64,000 bases of DNA, taken from positions 434,001-498,000 of the forward strand of contig CBDCJX010000008.1 in the NCBI GenBank assembly GCA_965218045.1, in the 5' to 3' direction. Below, in pieces: positions 25,853 to 34,423 of the stretch (the stretch's first letter is position 1; each line of letters opens with the position of its first letter). The translations under genes and the position numbers were made by a program. Source of the stretch: CAVRCA01 sp965218045. Lineage in GTDB: Bacteria; Pseudomonadota; Alphaproteobacteria; Acetobacterales; Acetobacteraceae. The notes under the pieces were generated by a model. That model saw only the letters and a list, made by a program, of their open reading frames with translations, ran no database searches and was not told where the DNA came from.

Positions 25853-27036
25853 TGTCGCCGCTGTTCATCACCGCGATCAGCGCGATCAGCGCGATCGGGC
25901 GGGGCGAGGCGGCGATGCTGGCGGCGCTGCGCGAGCGGCAGGGCGGGCTGCGGCAAAACGACTTCGCCGGAGTGACGCAGGGTTTCGTTGGCCGGGTCGA
26001 CGGGGTCGAGCAGCACGCCCTGCCGCCGCCGCTGGCCCGCTTCGAGTGCCGCAACAACCGCCTGGCCGACATGGCGCTGCGCACGGACGGATTCGTCGAG
26101 CGGGTGGCAGCGGCGCGGCGCCGTTACGGGCCGGAGCGGATCGCGGTCGTGGTCGGCACCAGCACCTCGGGCATCCTGTCGAGCGAGGAGGCGTATCGTG
26201 CGCGCGACCCCGAGACCGGCGCGCTGCCGGCCGAGTTCGACTACGAGACGACGCACGACATGTTCTCGCTGGCGCGCTTCGTCCGCGAAGCGCTCGGGCT
26301 GCGCGGGCCGGCGATGACCGTGTCCACCGCCTGCGCCTCCTCGGCGCGCGCGTTTGTCGATGCGCACCATCTGATCGCGGCCGGGGTGTGCGACGCGGCG
26401 GTGGTTGGTGGAGCGGACAGCCTGTGTCGCATGACCCTGCACGGGTTCGCCGCGCTGGAGCTGATCTCGCCGGTGCCATGCCGTCCGTGCGACACGGCGC
26501 GGGCCGGCATCTCGATCGGCGAGGCGGCCGGATTCGCGCTGCTCGAACCGGACGCGCCCGACGAAGCCGCCGGGCTGGCGCTGCTCGGCTTTGGTTCGAG
26601 CAGCGACGGCTACCATATGTCGGCGCCGCACCCGGAGGCGGCCGGGGCAATCGCGGCGATGCGCGAGGCACTCGACCGTGCCGGGCTAGCGCCGTGGGAG
26701 ATCGACTACGTCAACCTGCACGGCACCGGCACCCGCGCCAACGACGCGATGGAGGATCTGGCGGCGACGGCGGTGTTCGGCGGCGCGGTGCCGTGCAGCT
26801 CGACCAAGGGCTGGGCCGGCCACACCTTGGGCGCCGCCGGCATCCTCGAAGCGCAGATTGCGGCGTTGTGCTTGCGCCACGGTTTCGTGCCGGGTTGCCT
26901 CAACGTGACTGAGCTGGACCCCAGTTTCCGCGCCGAGGTGCTGATCGACAACGTCGGGCGGCGGATTCGGCGGGTGATGAGCAATTCGTTCGGCTTCGGC
27001 GGCGCCAATTGCAGCCTGATCCTGGGTGCCCCGTAA
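25852..27036 (+). CDS. Beta-ketoacyl-ACP synthase
   Basis: The 394-residue FabB/FabF-type ketosynthase would extend the ACP-bound chain. The catalytic triad is intact: Cys161 in VSTACASSARAF, His290 in NLHGTGTRANDAM and His324 in KGWAGHTLGAAG. KSs of aryl-polyene clusters occur at this position (after the MMPL exporter). It is the last gene of the cluster here; no ketoreductase, second dehydratase or second ketosynthase follows. A weak hairpin at 27039 may end the transcript. Confidence 0.9.
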   Translation: MSPLFITAISAISAIGRGEAAMLAALRERQGGLRQNDFAGVTQGFVGRVDGVEQHALPPPLARFECRNNRLADMALRTDGFVERVAAARRRYGPERIAVVVGTSTSGILSSEEAYRARDPETGALPAEFDYETTHDMFSLARFVREALGLRGPAMTVSTACASSARAFVDAHHLIAAGVCDAAVVGGADSLCRMTLHGFAALELISPVPCRPCDTARAGISIGEAAGFALLEPDAPDEAAGLALLGFGSSSDGYHMSAPHPEAAGAIAAMREALDRAGLAPWEIDYVNLHGTGTRANDAMEDLAATAVFGGAVPCSSTKGWAGHTLGAAGILEAQIAALCLRHGFVPGCLNVTELDPSFRAEVLIDNVGRRIRRVMSNSFGFGGANCSLILGAP

Positions 27037-27038
27037 GC

Positions 27039-27053
27039 AGGATGCATCATCCT
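27039..27053 (+). terminator. Possible weak terminator hairpin
   Basis: AGGATG and CATCCT form a 6-bp stem with a 3-base loop immediately after the ketosynthase stop codon. No T-run follows, so termination would be weak or Rho-assisted. Confidence 0.3.
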
Positions 27054-27306
27054 AACGTATCTCTCTGAAGAACGCCGAAGTTGCGGCAACTCACTAATTA
27101 GTTGAGGTCGCGTGGACAAAGCGCGTCGGCCCGCGCCGAACTCGACCCGCGCATCGCGATCGCACCGGAGGACGTGGTCGTGCACAAGCGCATGGCGTCC
27201 GCCTTTTCGAGACCAGCCTCGCCTCGGCCCGCCGACCACGCGGCGGGCATGAAAACTCCGACAGGTCAGCTTCCAAACCGACCGCCAACGGAGGTATGAT
27301 CGTGGC
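27054..27306. other. Gap between aryl-polyene-like cluster and ccm operon
   Basis: About 250 bases without a recognisable gene. It must hold the promoter of the ccm operon and includes the ccmC ribosome binding site (GGAGG at 27290). A short plus-strand frame at 27102-27299 reads RIAIAPEDVVVHKRMASAFS, which I cannot assign to a family; it may be a remnant. Confidence 0.4.
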
Positions 27307-28089
27307 GTGGACGCTGGCACCGCACTCGCACCCGGCCCGGGCTCCCGGACACCCGGACGGAACCTGCACCGGTTCGCCAACCCCGGCCGTTTCCTGCGGC
27401 TGTCGGGCGCGGTGCTGCCGTGGCTGTCGCTCGCCGCCCTCGTGCTGACCGCGACCGGGCTCGTTTGGGGCTTGTTCTTCGCGCCGGCCGACTGGCAGCA
27501 GGGCGACGCGGTGCGGATCATCTACGTACACGTCCCCGCGGCCTGGCTCGCCTCGGCTGGGTATTTCGCGCTGGCACTCTGCTCGGTCGCCTCGCTGGTG
27601 TGGCGCCATCCGCTGGCCGACCTGGCGGCGGCCGAGATCGGCCCGGTCGGCGCCGGCTTCACCGCCCTCTGCCTCGCCACCGGCAGCCTGTGGGGCCGGC
27701 CGATGTGGGGCGCCTGGTGGGTGTGGGACGCGCGGCTCACCTCCGTGCTGGTGCTCTTCTTTCTATATCTCGGCCATGTTGCGTTGGTGCGCGCCTTCGA
27801 TGACCCGCAGCGCGGCTACCGGGCCGGCGCCATCCTCGCATTGGTCGGCGTGGTCAACCTGCCGATCATCAAGTTCAGCGTCGACTGGTGGAACACCTTG
27901 CACCAGCCGGCGACCATTTCCTTCACCGGGGCGCCGACCATGTATCTGCCGATGCTCTGGCCCCTGCTCTTCGCCGCTATCGGCTACACGCTGTGCTTCG
28001 TCGCCATCGTCGTCGCGCGCACCCGGGCCGCGGTGATGGAGCGACGCATCCGCGCGCTGTTGATGGCGCAAGCCGGGGCCGCCGCATGA
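27307..28089 (+). CDS. ccmC: Cytochrome c maturation heme transporter CcmC
   Basis: CcmC is the inner-membrane protein that delivers heme to CcmE in system I cytochrome c maturation. The 260-residue protein has six predicted helices and the tryptophan-rich periplasmic motif WGRPMWGAWWVWDARLTS; heme-ligand histidines lie in IYVHVPAAWLASAG and around NTLHQPATI. The start is the GTG at 27307, preceded by GGAGG at 27290; earlier ATG or GTG codons nearby are out of frame. ccmA and ccmB, usually upstream, are absent here; the 250 bp before it contain no gene I recognise. It overlaps ccmD by 4 nt. Confidence 0.93.
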   Translation: MDAGTALAPGPGSRTPGRNLHRFANPGRFLRLSGAVLPWLSLAALVLTATGLVWGLFFAPADWQQGDAVRIIYVHVPAAWLASAGYFALALCSVASLVWRHPLADLAAAEIGPVGAGFTALCLATGSLWGRPMWGAWWVWDARLTSVLVLFFLYLGHVALVRAFDDPQRGYRAGAILALVGVVNLPIIKFSVDWWNTLHQPATISFTGAPTMYLPMLWPLLFAAIGYTLCFVAIVVARTRAAVMERRIRALLMAQAGAAA

Positions 28090-28232
28090 CGCACCTGCCG
28101 TTCATCGCCGCCGCTTACGCGCTCGGGGTCGGCATTCCGGTCAGCTTCGCGGTCGCCGCCTGGACCCGCATGAGCGCGGCCACAAGGCGGCTGGCGGCGA
28201 TCGACCCGCGCGCCGGCCGGCGCCGGCGATGA
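28086..28232 (+). CDS. ccmD: Small heme exporter protein CcmD
   Basis: This is a 48-residue protein with one transmembrane helix (AAAYALGVGIPVSFAVAAW) and a basic C-terminal tail, the size and design of CcmD, which releases holo-CcmE from the CcmABC complex. It is recognised mainly by position: it overlaps the ccmC stop (ATGA) and the ccmE start (ATGA). Confidence 0.85.
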   Translation: MTHLPFIAAAYALGVGIPVSFAVAAWTRMSAATRRLAAIDPRAGRRRR

Positions 28233-28732
28233 CCCGCAAGCGCCGTCGCCTCTATCTACTGCTCGCCTGCGGGGTGGGCCTCGGCTCCGCGACCACCCTG
28301 GCGCTTGCGGCATTCCGCGACAACCTCGTGTTCTTCGTTCCGCCGTCCGAGATCGCCGCGCGCGCGCCGGCGCCGGGACGCACCTTCCGGCTCGGCGGCC
28401 TGGTCGAACAGGGCAGCGTCACCCGCGCCACGCAGGCCGGCCGACCCGAGGCGCAGTTCCGCGTCACCGACGGGCGCGGCACCGTCACCGTGCGCTACGA
28501 GGGCATCCTGCCGGACCTGTTCCGCGAGGGACAAGGCGTAGTGGCGCTCGGCACGATGCGACCGGACGGAACCTTTCGCGCCGACGAGGTGCTCGCCAAG
28601 CACGACGAGACCTACATGCCGAAGGACGTGGCCGACGCCTTGAAGCGCACCGGGCACTGGAACCCCAAGGCAGGGCCACCACCGCCGGCCGCCACCTGGA
28701 ACACCTTAGCCGTGAGCAAGACCAAGGGATGA
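28229..28732 (+). CDS. ccmE: Heme chaperone CcmE
   Basis: CcmE is a membrane-anchored periplasmic chaperone that binds heme covalently. The 167-residue protein has an N-terminal anchor helix (RRLYLLLACGVGLGSATTLA) and a beta-barrel domain. The heme-binding motif is VLAKHDETYMP, with His125 and Tyr129 in the usual H-x3-Y spacing. The C-terminal part is flexible and proline-rich. Overlaps with ccmD and ccmF are 4 nt each, showing one operon. Confidence 0.94.
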   Translation: MTRKRRRLYLLLACGVGLGSATTLALAAFRDNLVFFVPPSEIAARAPAPGRTFRLGGLVEQGSVTRATQAGRPEAQFRVTDGRGTVTVRYEGILPDLFREGQGVVALGTMRPDGTFRADEVLAKHDETYMPKDVADALKRTGHWNPKAGPPPPAATWNTLAVSKTKG

Positions 28733-30690
28733 TCCCCGAGCTCGGCCACTTCGCCCTGGCGCTCGCGGTGGCGCTGGCCACGGCGCAGGCGGTTATCCCA
28801 TTGTGGGGCGCGCACGGTCGGGATGTTCGGCTGATGGCCGCCGCACCCGGGCTGGCGCTCGGGCAGCTCATCGCGCTCGCCGCCGCCTACGGCGCGCTGA
28901 CGTGGAGCGCGGTCACCGACGATTTCACCGTGCTGAACATCATCGAGAACAGCAACAGCTTGAAACCGCTGGTCTACAAGATCACCGGCACCTGGGGGAA
29001 CCACGAGGGCTCGATCCTGCTGTGGTGCCTGATCCTGGCGATCTGTGGCGGGGCGGTGGCGCTGTTCGGCCGCAATCTGCCCTCGGCGATGCGGGCGCGG
29101 GTGATCGGCGTGCTCGGCTTCACCTCGGCCGGCTTCCTGCTGTTCGCGCTGACCGAAAGCAACCCGTTCCTGCGCGCCTGGCCGCCGCCGATCGACGGGC
29201 GCGACATGAACCCGCTGCTGCAAGACCCGGGTCTCGCGATCCATCCGCCGGTGCTCTACGCCGGCTATGTCGGCTTCGCGATCCCGTTCGCCTTCGCCGT
29301 CGCCGCGCTGCTGGAGGGACGGGTCGACGCCGCGTGGGGGCGCTGGGTGCGGCCTTGGGCGCTGGCTTCCTGGTGCCTGCTGACCGGCGGCATCGCGCTC
29401 GGCTCCTGGTGGGCCTATTACGAGCTCGGCTGGGGCGGCTACTGGTTCTGGGACCCGGTGGAGAACGCCTCCCTCCTGCCGTGGCTCACCGGCACCGCAC
29501 TGCTTCATTCGGCGATCGTCGTGGAGAAGCGCGAGGCGCTGAAGGTGTGGACCATCCTGCTCGCCATCGCCACGTTCTCGCTCAGCCTGTCGGGCACCTT
29601 CCTGGTCCGCTCCGGCATCCTGAACTCGGTGCATTCGTTCGCCAACGATCCGGCGCGCGGCGTGTTCATCCTTGGCTTGCTGGCGCTGGTGATCGGCAGC
29701 TCGCTGCTGCTGTTCGCGTTGCGCGCCCCGGTGCTGGCGCCGTCCAGCCTGTTCGCGCCGATCTCGCGCGAAGGCGCCCTGGTGCTGAACAATATTCTTC
29801 TGTGCTCGATCGCGGCGGTGGTGCTGACCGGCACGACCTACCCGCTGTTCGCCGACCTGGTGTTCGGCGCCAAGATCAGCGTCGGGCCGCCGTATTTCCA
29901 GTCCACCGTGCTGCCGCTCGCCGCACCCGTGTTCCTGGCGATGACCGTGGCGCCGCTGCTGCCCTGGAAGCGGGCGCAGCTCTTCCCGGCGTTGCGCCGA
30001 TTGTGGTGGGTGGCGGTGGTCGCCGCCGTGGTGGGCGTGATCGCGGCACTCGGCCTCCGGCGCGGCCTGCCGGCGCTCGCCTTCGCCGCCGCCGCGTGGA
30101 TGATCGTTGGTGCCTTCGCCGATCTGGTCGAGCGCGCGCGGCTGTTCCGGGTCCCCTTGCGCACCAGCCGGGCGCGGCTGGCCGACCAGAAGCTGGCGGT
30201 GTGGGGCGCGGCGCTCGCCCACGCAGGAATGGGAGTCACGGTGGCCGGGATCGCGGGGATGTCGCTTGCGGTCAGCACCATTGTCGCGGTCAAGCCCGGC
30301 ACCAGCACCGCGCTCGCCGGCTACGACTGGACCTTGCTGTCGCTGCACGACGCAACCGGCCCGAACTACAACTCGCGCATCGCCGACATCGCGGTGACGC
30401 GCGACGGCCGGCCGGTGGTAATGCTGCACCCGTCGCGCCGCGCCTTTACCACCCAGCGCACCACCGTCACCGACGCGGCGATCCACACCAACGGCATCGC
30501 CGATCTGTACGCGGTGCTCGGCGAGGAGCGGAACGGCGAGGCGGTGCTGCGCCTGCATTATAACTTTCTCGCCCCTTGGATCTGGCTCGGCGGGCTGGTG
30601 ATGGCGGCGGGCGGCGGTTTGTCGCTGGCCGACCGGCGGCTGCGGGTCGGCGCGCCGGCGCGGCGGGGTGTCGCGCCGGTCCGGGCCTGA
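28729..30690 (+). CDS. ccmF: Heme lyase subunit CcmF
   Basis: CcmF, with CcmH and CcmI, attaches heme to apocytochrome c. The 653-residue multi-helix protein has the tryptophan-rich heme-handling motif GWGGYWFWDPVENASLLPWL. It also has the family segments TGTWGNHEGSILLWCLIL and LSGTFLVRSGILNSVHSFAN. Length is normal for CcmF. It overlaps ccmE by 4 nt and is separated from ccmG by 3 nt. Confidence 0.95.
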   Translation: MIPELGHFALALAVALATAQAVIPLWGAHGRDVRLMAAAPGLALGQLIALAAAYGALTWSAVTDDFTVLNIIENSNSLKPLVYKITGTWGNHEGSILLWCLILAICGGAVALFGRNLPSAMRARVIGVLGFTSAGFLLFALTESNPFLRAWPPPIDGRDMNPLLQDPGLAIHPPVLYAGYVGFAIPFAFAVAALLEGRVDAAWGRWVRPWALASWCLLTGGIALGSWWAYYELGWGGYWFWDPVENASLLPWLTGTALLHSAIVVEKREALKVWTILLAIATFSLSLSGTFLVRSGILNSVHSFANDPARGVFILGLLALVIGSSLLLFALRAPVLAPSSLFAPISREGALVLNNILLCSIAAVVLTGTTYPLFADLVFGAKISVGPPYFQSTVLPLAAPVFLAMTVAPLLPWKRAQLFPALRRLWWVAVVAAVVGVIAALGLRRGLPALAFAAAAWMIVGAFADLVERARLFRVPLRTSRARLADQKLAVWGAALAHAGMGVTVAGIAGMSLAVSTIVAVKPGTSTALAGYDWTLLSLHDATGPNYNSRIADIAVTRDGRPVVMLHPSRRAFTTQRTTVTDAAIHTNGIADLYAVLGEERNGEAVLRLHYNFLAPWIWLGGLVMAAGGGLSLADRRLRVGAPARRGVAPVRA

Positions 30691-30693
30691 TCC

Positions 30694-31257
30694 ATGACCC
30701 AGACGGCGCTCGGCCGCCGGCTGCTGCTGCTAGCCCCGCTCGGCGTCGCGGCGGTGGGCGGGGTGAGCTTCTGGGCGATGCTCAGCGGCATGCGGCGCGG
30801 CACGTTCGATCCGCGTGGCGTGCCGAGCACGTTGATCGGCAAGCCCTTGCCGCAGTTTTCCCTGCCCGGCCAGCCATCCGGCCCGGGCTTTTCCAGCGCC
30901 GATGTGCGCGCCGCCGACCATCCGGTGCTGATCAACTTTTTCGCCTCCTGGTGCGTGCCATGCGTGGTCGAGGCGCCGTTGCTCACCCGGCTGCAGGACC
31001 AGGGTGCCGCGATCTGGGGCATCGCCTACAAGGATAAGCCGCAGGCAACGGCGGACTTCCTCGCCCGCAACGGCAACCCGTATCGCCGTATCGCGCGCGA
31101 CGAGCCGGGCCGGGTGGCGATCGACTTCGGTGTCTACGGCGTGCCGGAAAGCTACCTGGTCGATCGCGCCGGCATCATCCGCTGGCGCTGGGCCGGCCCG
31201 CTGATGCAAGACACCGTTACCGAGCAGCTCCAGCCGCTGCTGAAGAAATACGCGTGA
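30694..31257 (+). CDS. ccmG: Thiol:disulfide oxidoreductase CcmG/DsbE
   Basis: This periplasmic thioredoxin-like protein reduces the heme-binding cysteines of apocytochrome c or its partner CcmH. The 187-residue protein has an N-terminal membrane anchor (LLLLAPLGVAAVGGVSFWAM) and the active site FFASWCVPCVVEAP. The characteristic YGVPESYLVDRAG cis-proline loop follows. It sits in the Ccm operon between ccmF and ccmH and overlaps ccmH by 1-4 nt depending on start choice. Confidence 0.94.
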   Translation: MTQTALGRRLLLLAPLGVAAVGGVSFWAMLSGMRRGTFDPRGVPSTLIGKPLPQFSLPGQPSGPGFSSADVRAADHPVLINFFASWCVPCVVEAPLLTRLQDQGAAIWGIAYKDKPQATADFLARNGNPYRRIARDEPGRVAIDFGVYGVPESYLVDRAGIIRWRWAGPLMQDTVTEQLQPLLKKYA

Positions 31258-31718
31258 TGCTGGCGTGGACCCTGCGGGCGTTGGCCGCCCTGTTATTCCT
31301 CCTCCTCACCTCCCCAGCCCACGCCGTCAGCAGCCCGGCCGAGCTGATGGCGGACCCGAAGCAGGAGGCGCGCGCCGAGGCGATCGGCCACCAGCTGCGC
31401 TGCCTGGTCTGCCAGAACGAGAGCGTCGAGGAATCCGAGGCCGACCTCGCCCGCGACCTGCGACGCATCATCCGCACCCGGGTGCGCGCGGGCGACAGCA
31501 ACGCGGCGATCATCGCCTGGATGACCGCCCGTTACGGCGACTTCGTCCGCCTGCGTCCGCCGTTCAACGCGTTGACCGCCGCCCTGTGGGGCGCGCCGCT
31601 GCTGGCGCTGGCGGCGGCTGCCGGCGCGGTGCTTCTGGCGCGTCGCCGTCGCGCCGCTTTTCCGGCGCCGCTCTCCGACGAGGAACGCCGCCGGCTCGCC
31701 GATCTGCTGCCGCCGTGA
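31257..31718 (+). CDS. ccmH: Cytochrome c maturation protein CcmH (CycL)
   Basis: The 153-residue protein has a signal sequence ending near AHAVSSP, the heme-lyase dithiol motif LRCLVCQNESVEESEADLA and one C-terminal transmembrane helix (WGAPLLALAAAAGAVLLA). It keeps apocytochrome cysteines reduced and presents them to CcmF. Tandem start codons GTG (31254) and ATG (31257) overlap the ccmG stop; I prefer the ATG. The gene corresponds to the short CcmH, with CcmI encoded separately. Confidence 0.93.
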   Translation: MLAWTLRALAALLFLLLTSPAHAVSSPAELMADPKQEARAEAIGHQLRCLVCQNESVEESEADLARDLRRIIRTRVRAGDSNAAIIAWMTARYGDFVRLRPPFNALTAALWGAPLLALAAAAGAVLLARRRRAAFPAPLSDEERRRLADLLPP

Positions 31719-32458
31719 TCTGGCTGGCGATCCTCGCTTTGGCGGTGCTGGCGATGGCCCCGCTCGGGTTCGGGCTGCTGCGTGCCGCCGGCTCGCGCGG
31801 TCGGCGAGAGGCGGCGCTGGCGCTGCATCGCGGCCAGCTCGCCGAGCTCGACCGCGATCTCGCCGAGGGGCGCATCGCGGCACCCGAGCACGCCACCGCC
31901 TTGCTGGAGCTGCAGCGCCGCATGCTCGCCGTCGCCGAGGATCGCGAGCCAGCGGCGGCGGCCAGCTCGCGCGCCCCGCTCGGCATGGTGCTGGTGCTGG
32001 TGCCGGTGGCCGCGCTCGCGCTCTATCTCGCCGGCGGGGTTCCCTGGCTGCCCTCGATGCCGCACAACCCCGAGCTCGCCGCCGCCCGACGGCAGATGCG
32101 CGACGAAGCGGCGCTGATCCCGATGCTGCGCGAGCGGCTCGCGACCCTCGACCCGCATTCCGAGCAGACCCGCCAGGGCTACCTGCTGCTCGGCGGCGCC
32201 GAGGCGAAGCAGGGCGACATGGCGGCGGCCGCGAAATCCTGGCGCACCGCGCTGGCCATCCGCTTCGACCCCACCCTGGCGGTCGAGACGGCGGAGGCGA
32301 TCACCGAGAGCCAGGGCGGCGTCAACCTCGAGGCCGCCAACCTGTTCCGCCGCGCCCTCGCCGAGGCGCCGCCGGACGCACCGTGGCGCCCGATGGCGGA
32401 GAAGCGCCTCGCGCAGGTGCCGAGCAACAGCAACAAGGGGGCAACCGATGACCGATGA
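31715..32458 (+). CDS. ccmI: Cytochrome c maturation protein CcmI
   Basis: The 247-residue protein has two N-terminal transmembrane helices (WLAILALAVLAMAPLGFGLL and PLGMVLVLVPVAALALYLAG) linked by a cytoplasmic helical loop, with the segment LDRDLAEGRIAAPEHATALL typical of CcmI/CycH. A TPR-like periplasmic domain follows. CcmI binds the C-terminus of apocytochromes. The start is a GTG overlapping the ccmH stop. The C-terminal TPR region is shorter than in enteric CcmH fusions. Confidence 0.9.
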   Translation: MIWLAILALAVLAMAPLGFGLLRAAGSRGRREAALALHRGQLAELDRDLAEGRIAAPEHATALLELQRRMLAVAEDREPAAAASSRAPLGMVLVLVPVAALALYLAGGVPWLPSMPHNPELAAARRQMRDEAALIPMLRERLATLDPHSEQTRQGYLLLGGAEAKQGDMAAAAKSWRTALAIRFDPTLAVETAEAITESQGGVNLEAANLFRRALAEAPPDAPWRPMAEKRLAQVPSNSNKGATDDR

Positions 32459-32606
32459 GACGAACGACCCGAAGCCGGCCGAGAACAATCCATCTCCGGC
32501 GTCGAGCAATGCCAGGAAGCTGCCGAAGGAGATCGGCGGTCCAAGAGGCCCCGAGCCCACGCGCTACGGTGATTGGGAACGCAACGGCCGCTGCACCGAT
32601 TTCTGA
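32448..32606 (+). CDS. SdhAF4-like (DUF1674) succinate dehydrogenase assembly factor
   Basis: This 52-residue protein overlaps the end of ccmI by 11 nt. Its C-terminus, KEIGGPRGPEPTRYGDWERN then GRCTDF and stop, is the hallmark of the DUF1674/SdhAF4 family, which helps assemble FAD-loaded succinate dehydrogenase. The N-terminal half is low-complexity and polar. The usual neighbours of such genes vary; here it closes the Ccm block. It is short, but the conserved tail makes the call firm. Confidence 0.88.
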   Translation: MTDETNDPKPAENNPSPASSNARKLPKEIGGPRGPEPTRYGDWERNGRCTDF

Positions 32607-32686
32607 GCGCCCCAGTTCCTGAGTTGTTTTGACCCCGTTGCGTGCCGGGAGTAGGCTTACCCATCAGTAGCAAGGGCAAGCATAGC

Positions 32687-34414
32687 ATGGCGCACGAGAT
32701 GGATCTCGTCATACGCGGCGGCACGGTGTTCGATGGCACCGGCAAATCGGGCTTCGAGGCGGATGTCGCGGTCAAGGACGGCAGCATCGTCGAGGTGGGA
32801 AAGGTCGCTTCGAGCGGCGCCGAGGAGATCGACGCGCGCGGGCAGATCGTCACCCCCGGTTTCGTCGACCTGCACACCCACTATGACGGCCAGGCGGTGT
32901 GGGACAGTCATCTCGCGCCCTCATCGTGGCACGGCGTGACCACCGCGATCATGGGCAATTGCGGCGTCGGTTTCGCGCCCTGCAAGCCGGGCGATCGCGA
33001 GCGGCTGATCGAGCTGATGGAGGGTGTCGAGGACATCCCCGCCCCGGCCATGCACGAGGGTCTGGACTGGAAGTGGGAGAGCTTCGGCGACTACCTCACC
33101 GCGCTCGAGCGCCGGCCGCGCGACATCGACGTCGGCGCCCTGCTGCCGCACTCCGCGGTGCGTGTGTTCGTCATGGGCGAGCGCGCCACGTGTCTGGAGA
33201 ACGCCAACCAGGCCGACATCGCGCAGATGAGCCAGATCGCCAACGAGGCGATGAAGGCCGGTGCGTTCGGCTTCTCCACGTCGCGCACAATCAGCCACAA
33301 GACCTTGTCCGGCGAATACATCCCGACCCTGCGCGCGCAAGAGGAAGAGCTCACCGGCATCGGCATGGGTATCCGCGCCGCCGGCACCGGCATGCTGGAG
33401 CTGGTCTCCGACTGGAATCAGCCGGACGCCGCGACCGAGTTCGCCATGGTACGCCGCGTCGTGGAAAAGACCGGCCTGCCGCTGGTCTTCACGCTCAATC
33501 AGCGGCACGATCGTACCGAGGTCTGGCGTGAGCTGCTGACCCTGTCCGACAAGGCGGCCGATGATGGGCTTACCATGCGCCCGGTGTTCCCGCCGCGTCC
33601 GGTCGGCATCCTGCTCGGGCTGCAAGGCACGCAGAACCCGTTCTCCGGCTGCCCGAGCTACAAGAAGATCGCCCATATGCCGGTGCCCGAGCGGGTCGCC
33701 GCGATGCGCGATCCGGAGCTGCGGCAGCAGATTCTCTCCGAGGACCCGGTGAAGGAGAGCACGTTCCCGCTGATCCATCGCATCGGCTACGACTGGATGT
33801 TCCCGTTTGAGGAGCCGCTGAACTACGAGCCGGCGCGCGAGAACTGCATCACCCAGATCGCCGCGCGCGAGGGTCGCACCGGGCCGGAAGTCGCCTACGA
33901 TTTGCTGATCGCCGATGAGGGCAAGAACTTCATCCTCGCCTGCATCGTCAATTACGCGCACTACAATCTCGAGCCGGTGCGCGAATTCCTCGCCCACAAG
34001 AACACCCTGATGGGCTTGGGCGACGGCGGGGCGCATGTCGGCTTTATCTCCGACGCCAACTTCCAGACCTTCATGCTGACCCATTGGGGACGCGATCGGG
34101 CGGAGGGCAAGCTCGGTCTCGCCGAACTCGTGCGGCGGCAGACCTCCGACACGGCGCATGCCGGCGGCATGTTCGACCGTGGCGTGCTCGCGGCCGGCAA
34201 GCTCGCCGACATCAACGTTATCGACTTCGACAATCTGAAGTTGCAGCGGCCGTACATCGTGTTCGACCTGCCGGCCGGCGGGCGGCGACTGCTGCAAAAG
34301 GCGACGGGCTACACCGCGACGATCAAGTCCGGCACGGTCACCTTCCGGGGCGGTGAGGCGACCGGCGCGTTGCCGGGCAGGCTACTGCGCGGCGGTCCCG
34401 CAATCGCGGCCTGA
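32687..34414 (+). CDS. N-acyl-D-amino-acid deacylase-like amidohydrolase, second copy
   Basis: The 575-residue paralogue of the protein at 14464-16179 shares the ends and active-site layout: FVDLHTHYDGQAVWD (H63, H65), MGNCGVGFAPCKPG (C92) and TLMGLGDGGAHVGF. A D-aminoacylase-type amide hydrolase is expected; the true substrate is not known. The ATG at 32687 begins the canonical beta-strand MDLVIRGGTVFDGTG after three residues; the upstream in-frame extension to 32642 is not supported. A strong hairpin at 34424 follows the stop. Gap to the preceding gene is 80 bp, so it may have its own promoter. Confidence 0.86.
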   Translation: MAHEMDLVIRGGTVFDGTGKSGFEADVAVKDGSIVEVGKVASSGAEEIDARGQIVTPGFVDLHTHYDGQAVWDSHLAPSSWHGVTTAIMGNCGVGFAPCKPGDRERLIELMEGVEDIPAPAMHEGLDWKWESFGDYLTALERRPRDIDVGALLPHSAVRVFVMGERATCLENANQADIAQMSQIANEAMKAGAFGFSTSRTISHKTLSGEYIPTLRAQEEELTGIGMGIRAAGTGMLELVSDWNQPDAATEFAMVRRVVEKTGLPLVFTLNQRHDRTEVWRELLTLSDKAADDGLTMRPVFPPRPVGILLGLQGTQNPFSGCPSYKKIAHMPVPERVAAMRDPELRQQILSEDPVKESTFPLIHRIGYDWMFPFEEPLNYEPARENCITQIAAREGRTGPEVAYDLLIADEGKNFILACIVNYAHYNLEPVREFLAHKNTLMGLGDGGAHVGFISDANFQTFMLTHWGRDRAEGKLGLAELVRRQTSDTAHAGGMFDRGVLAAGKLADINVIDFDNLKLQRPYIVFDLPAGGRRLLQKATGYTATIKSGTVTFRGGEATGALPGRLLRGGPAIAA

Positions 34415-34423
34415 GACTGGTGA

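Noticed and set aside
28612..30558. Minus-strand open frame of about 648 codons opposite ccmF
   Set aside because: Shadow of ccmF in high-GC DNA, with low-complexity Arg/Gln/Glu-rich sequence and no recognisable domain.
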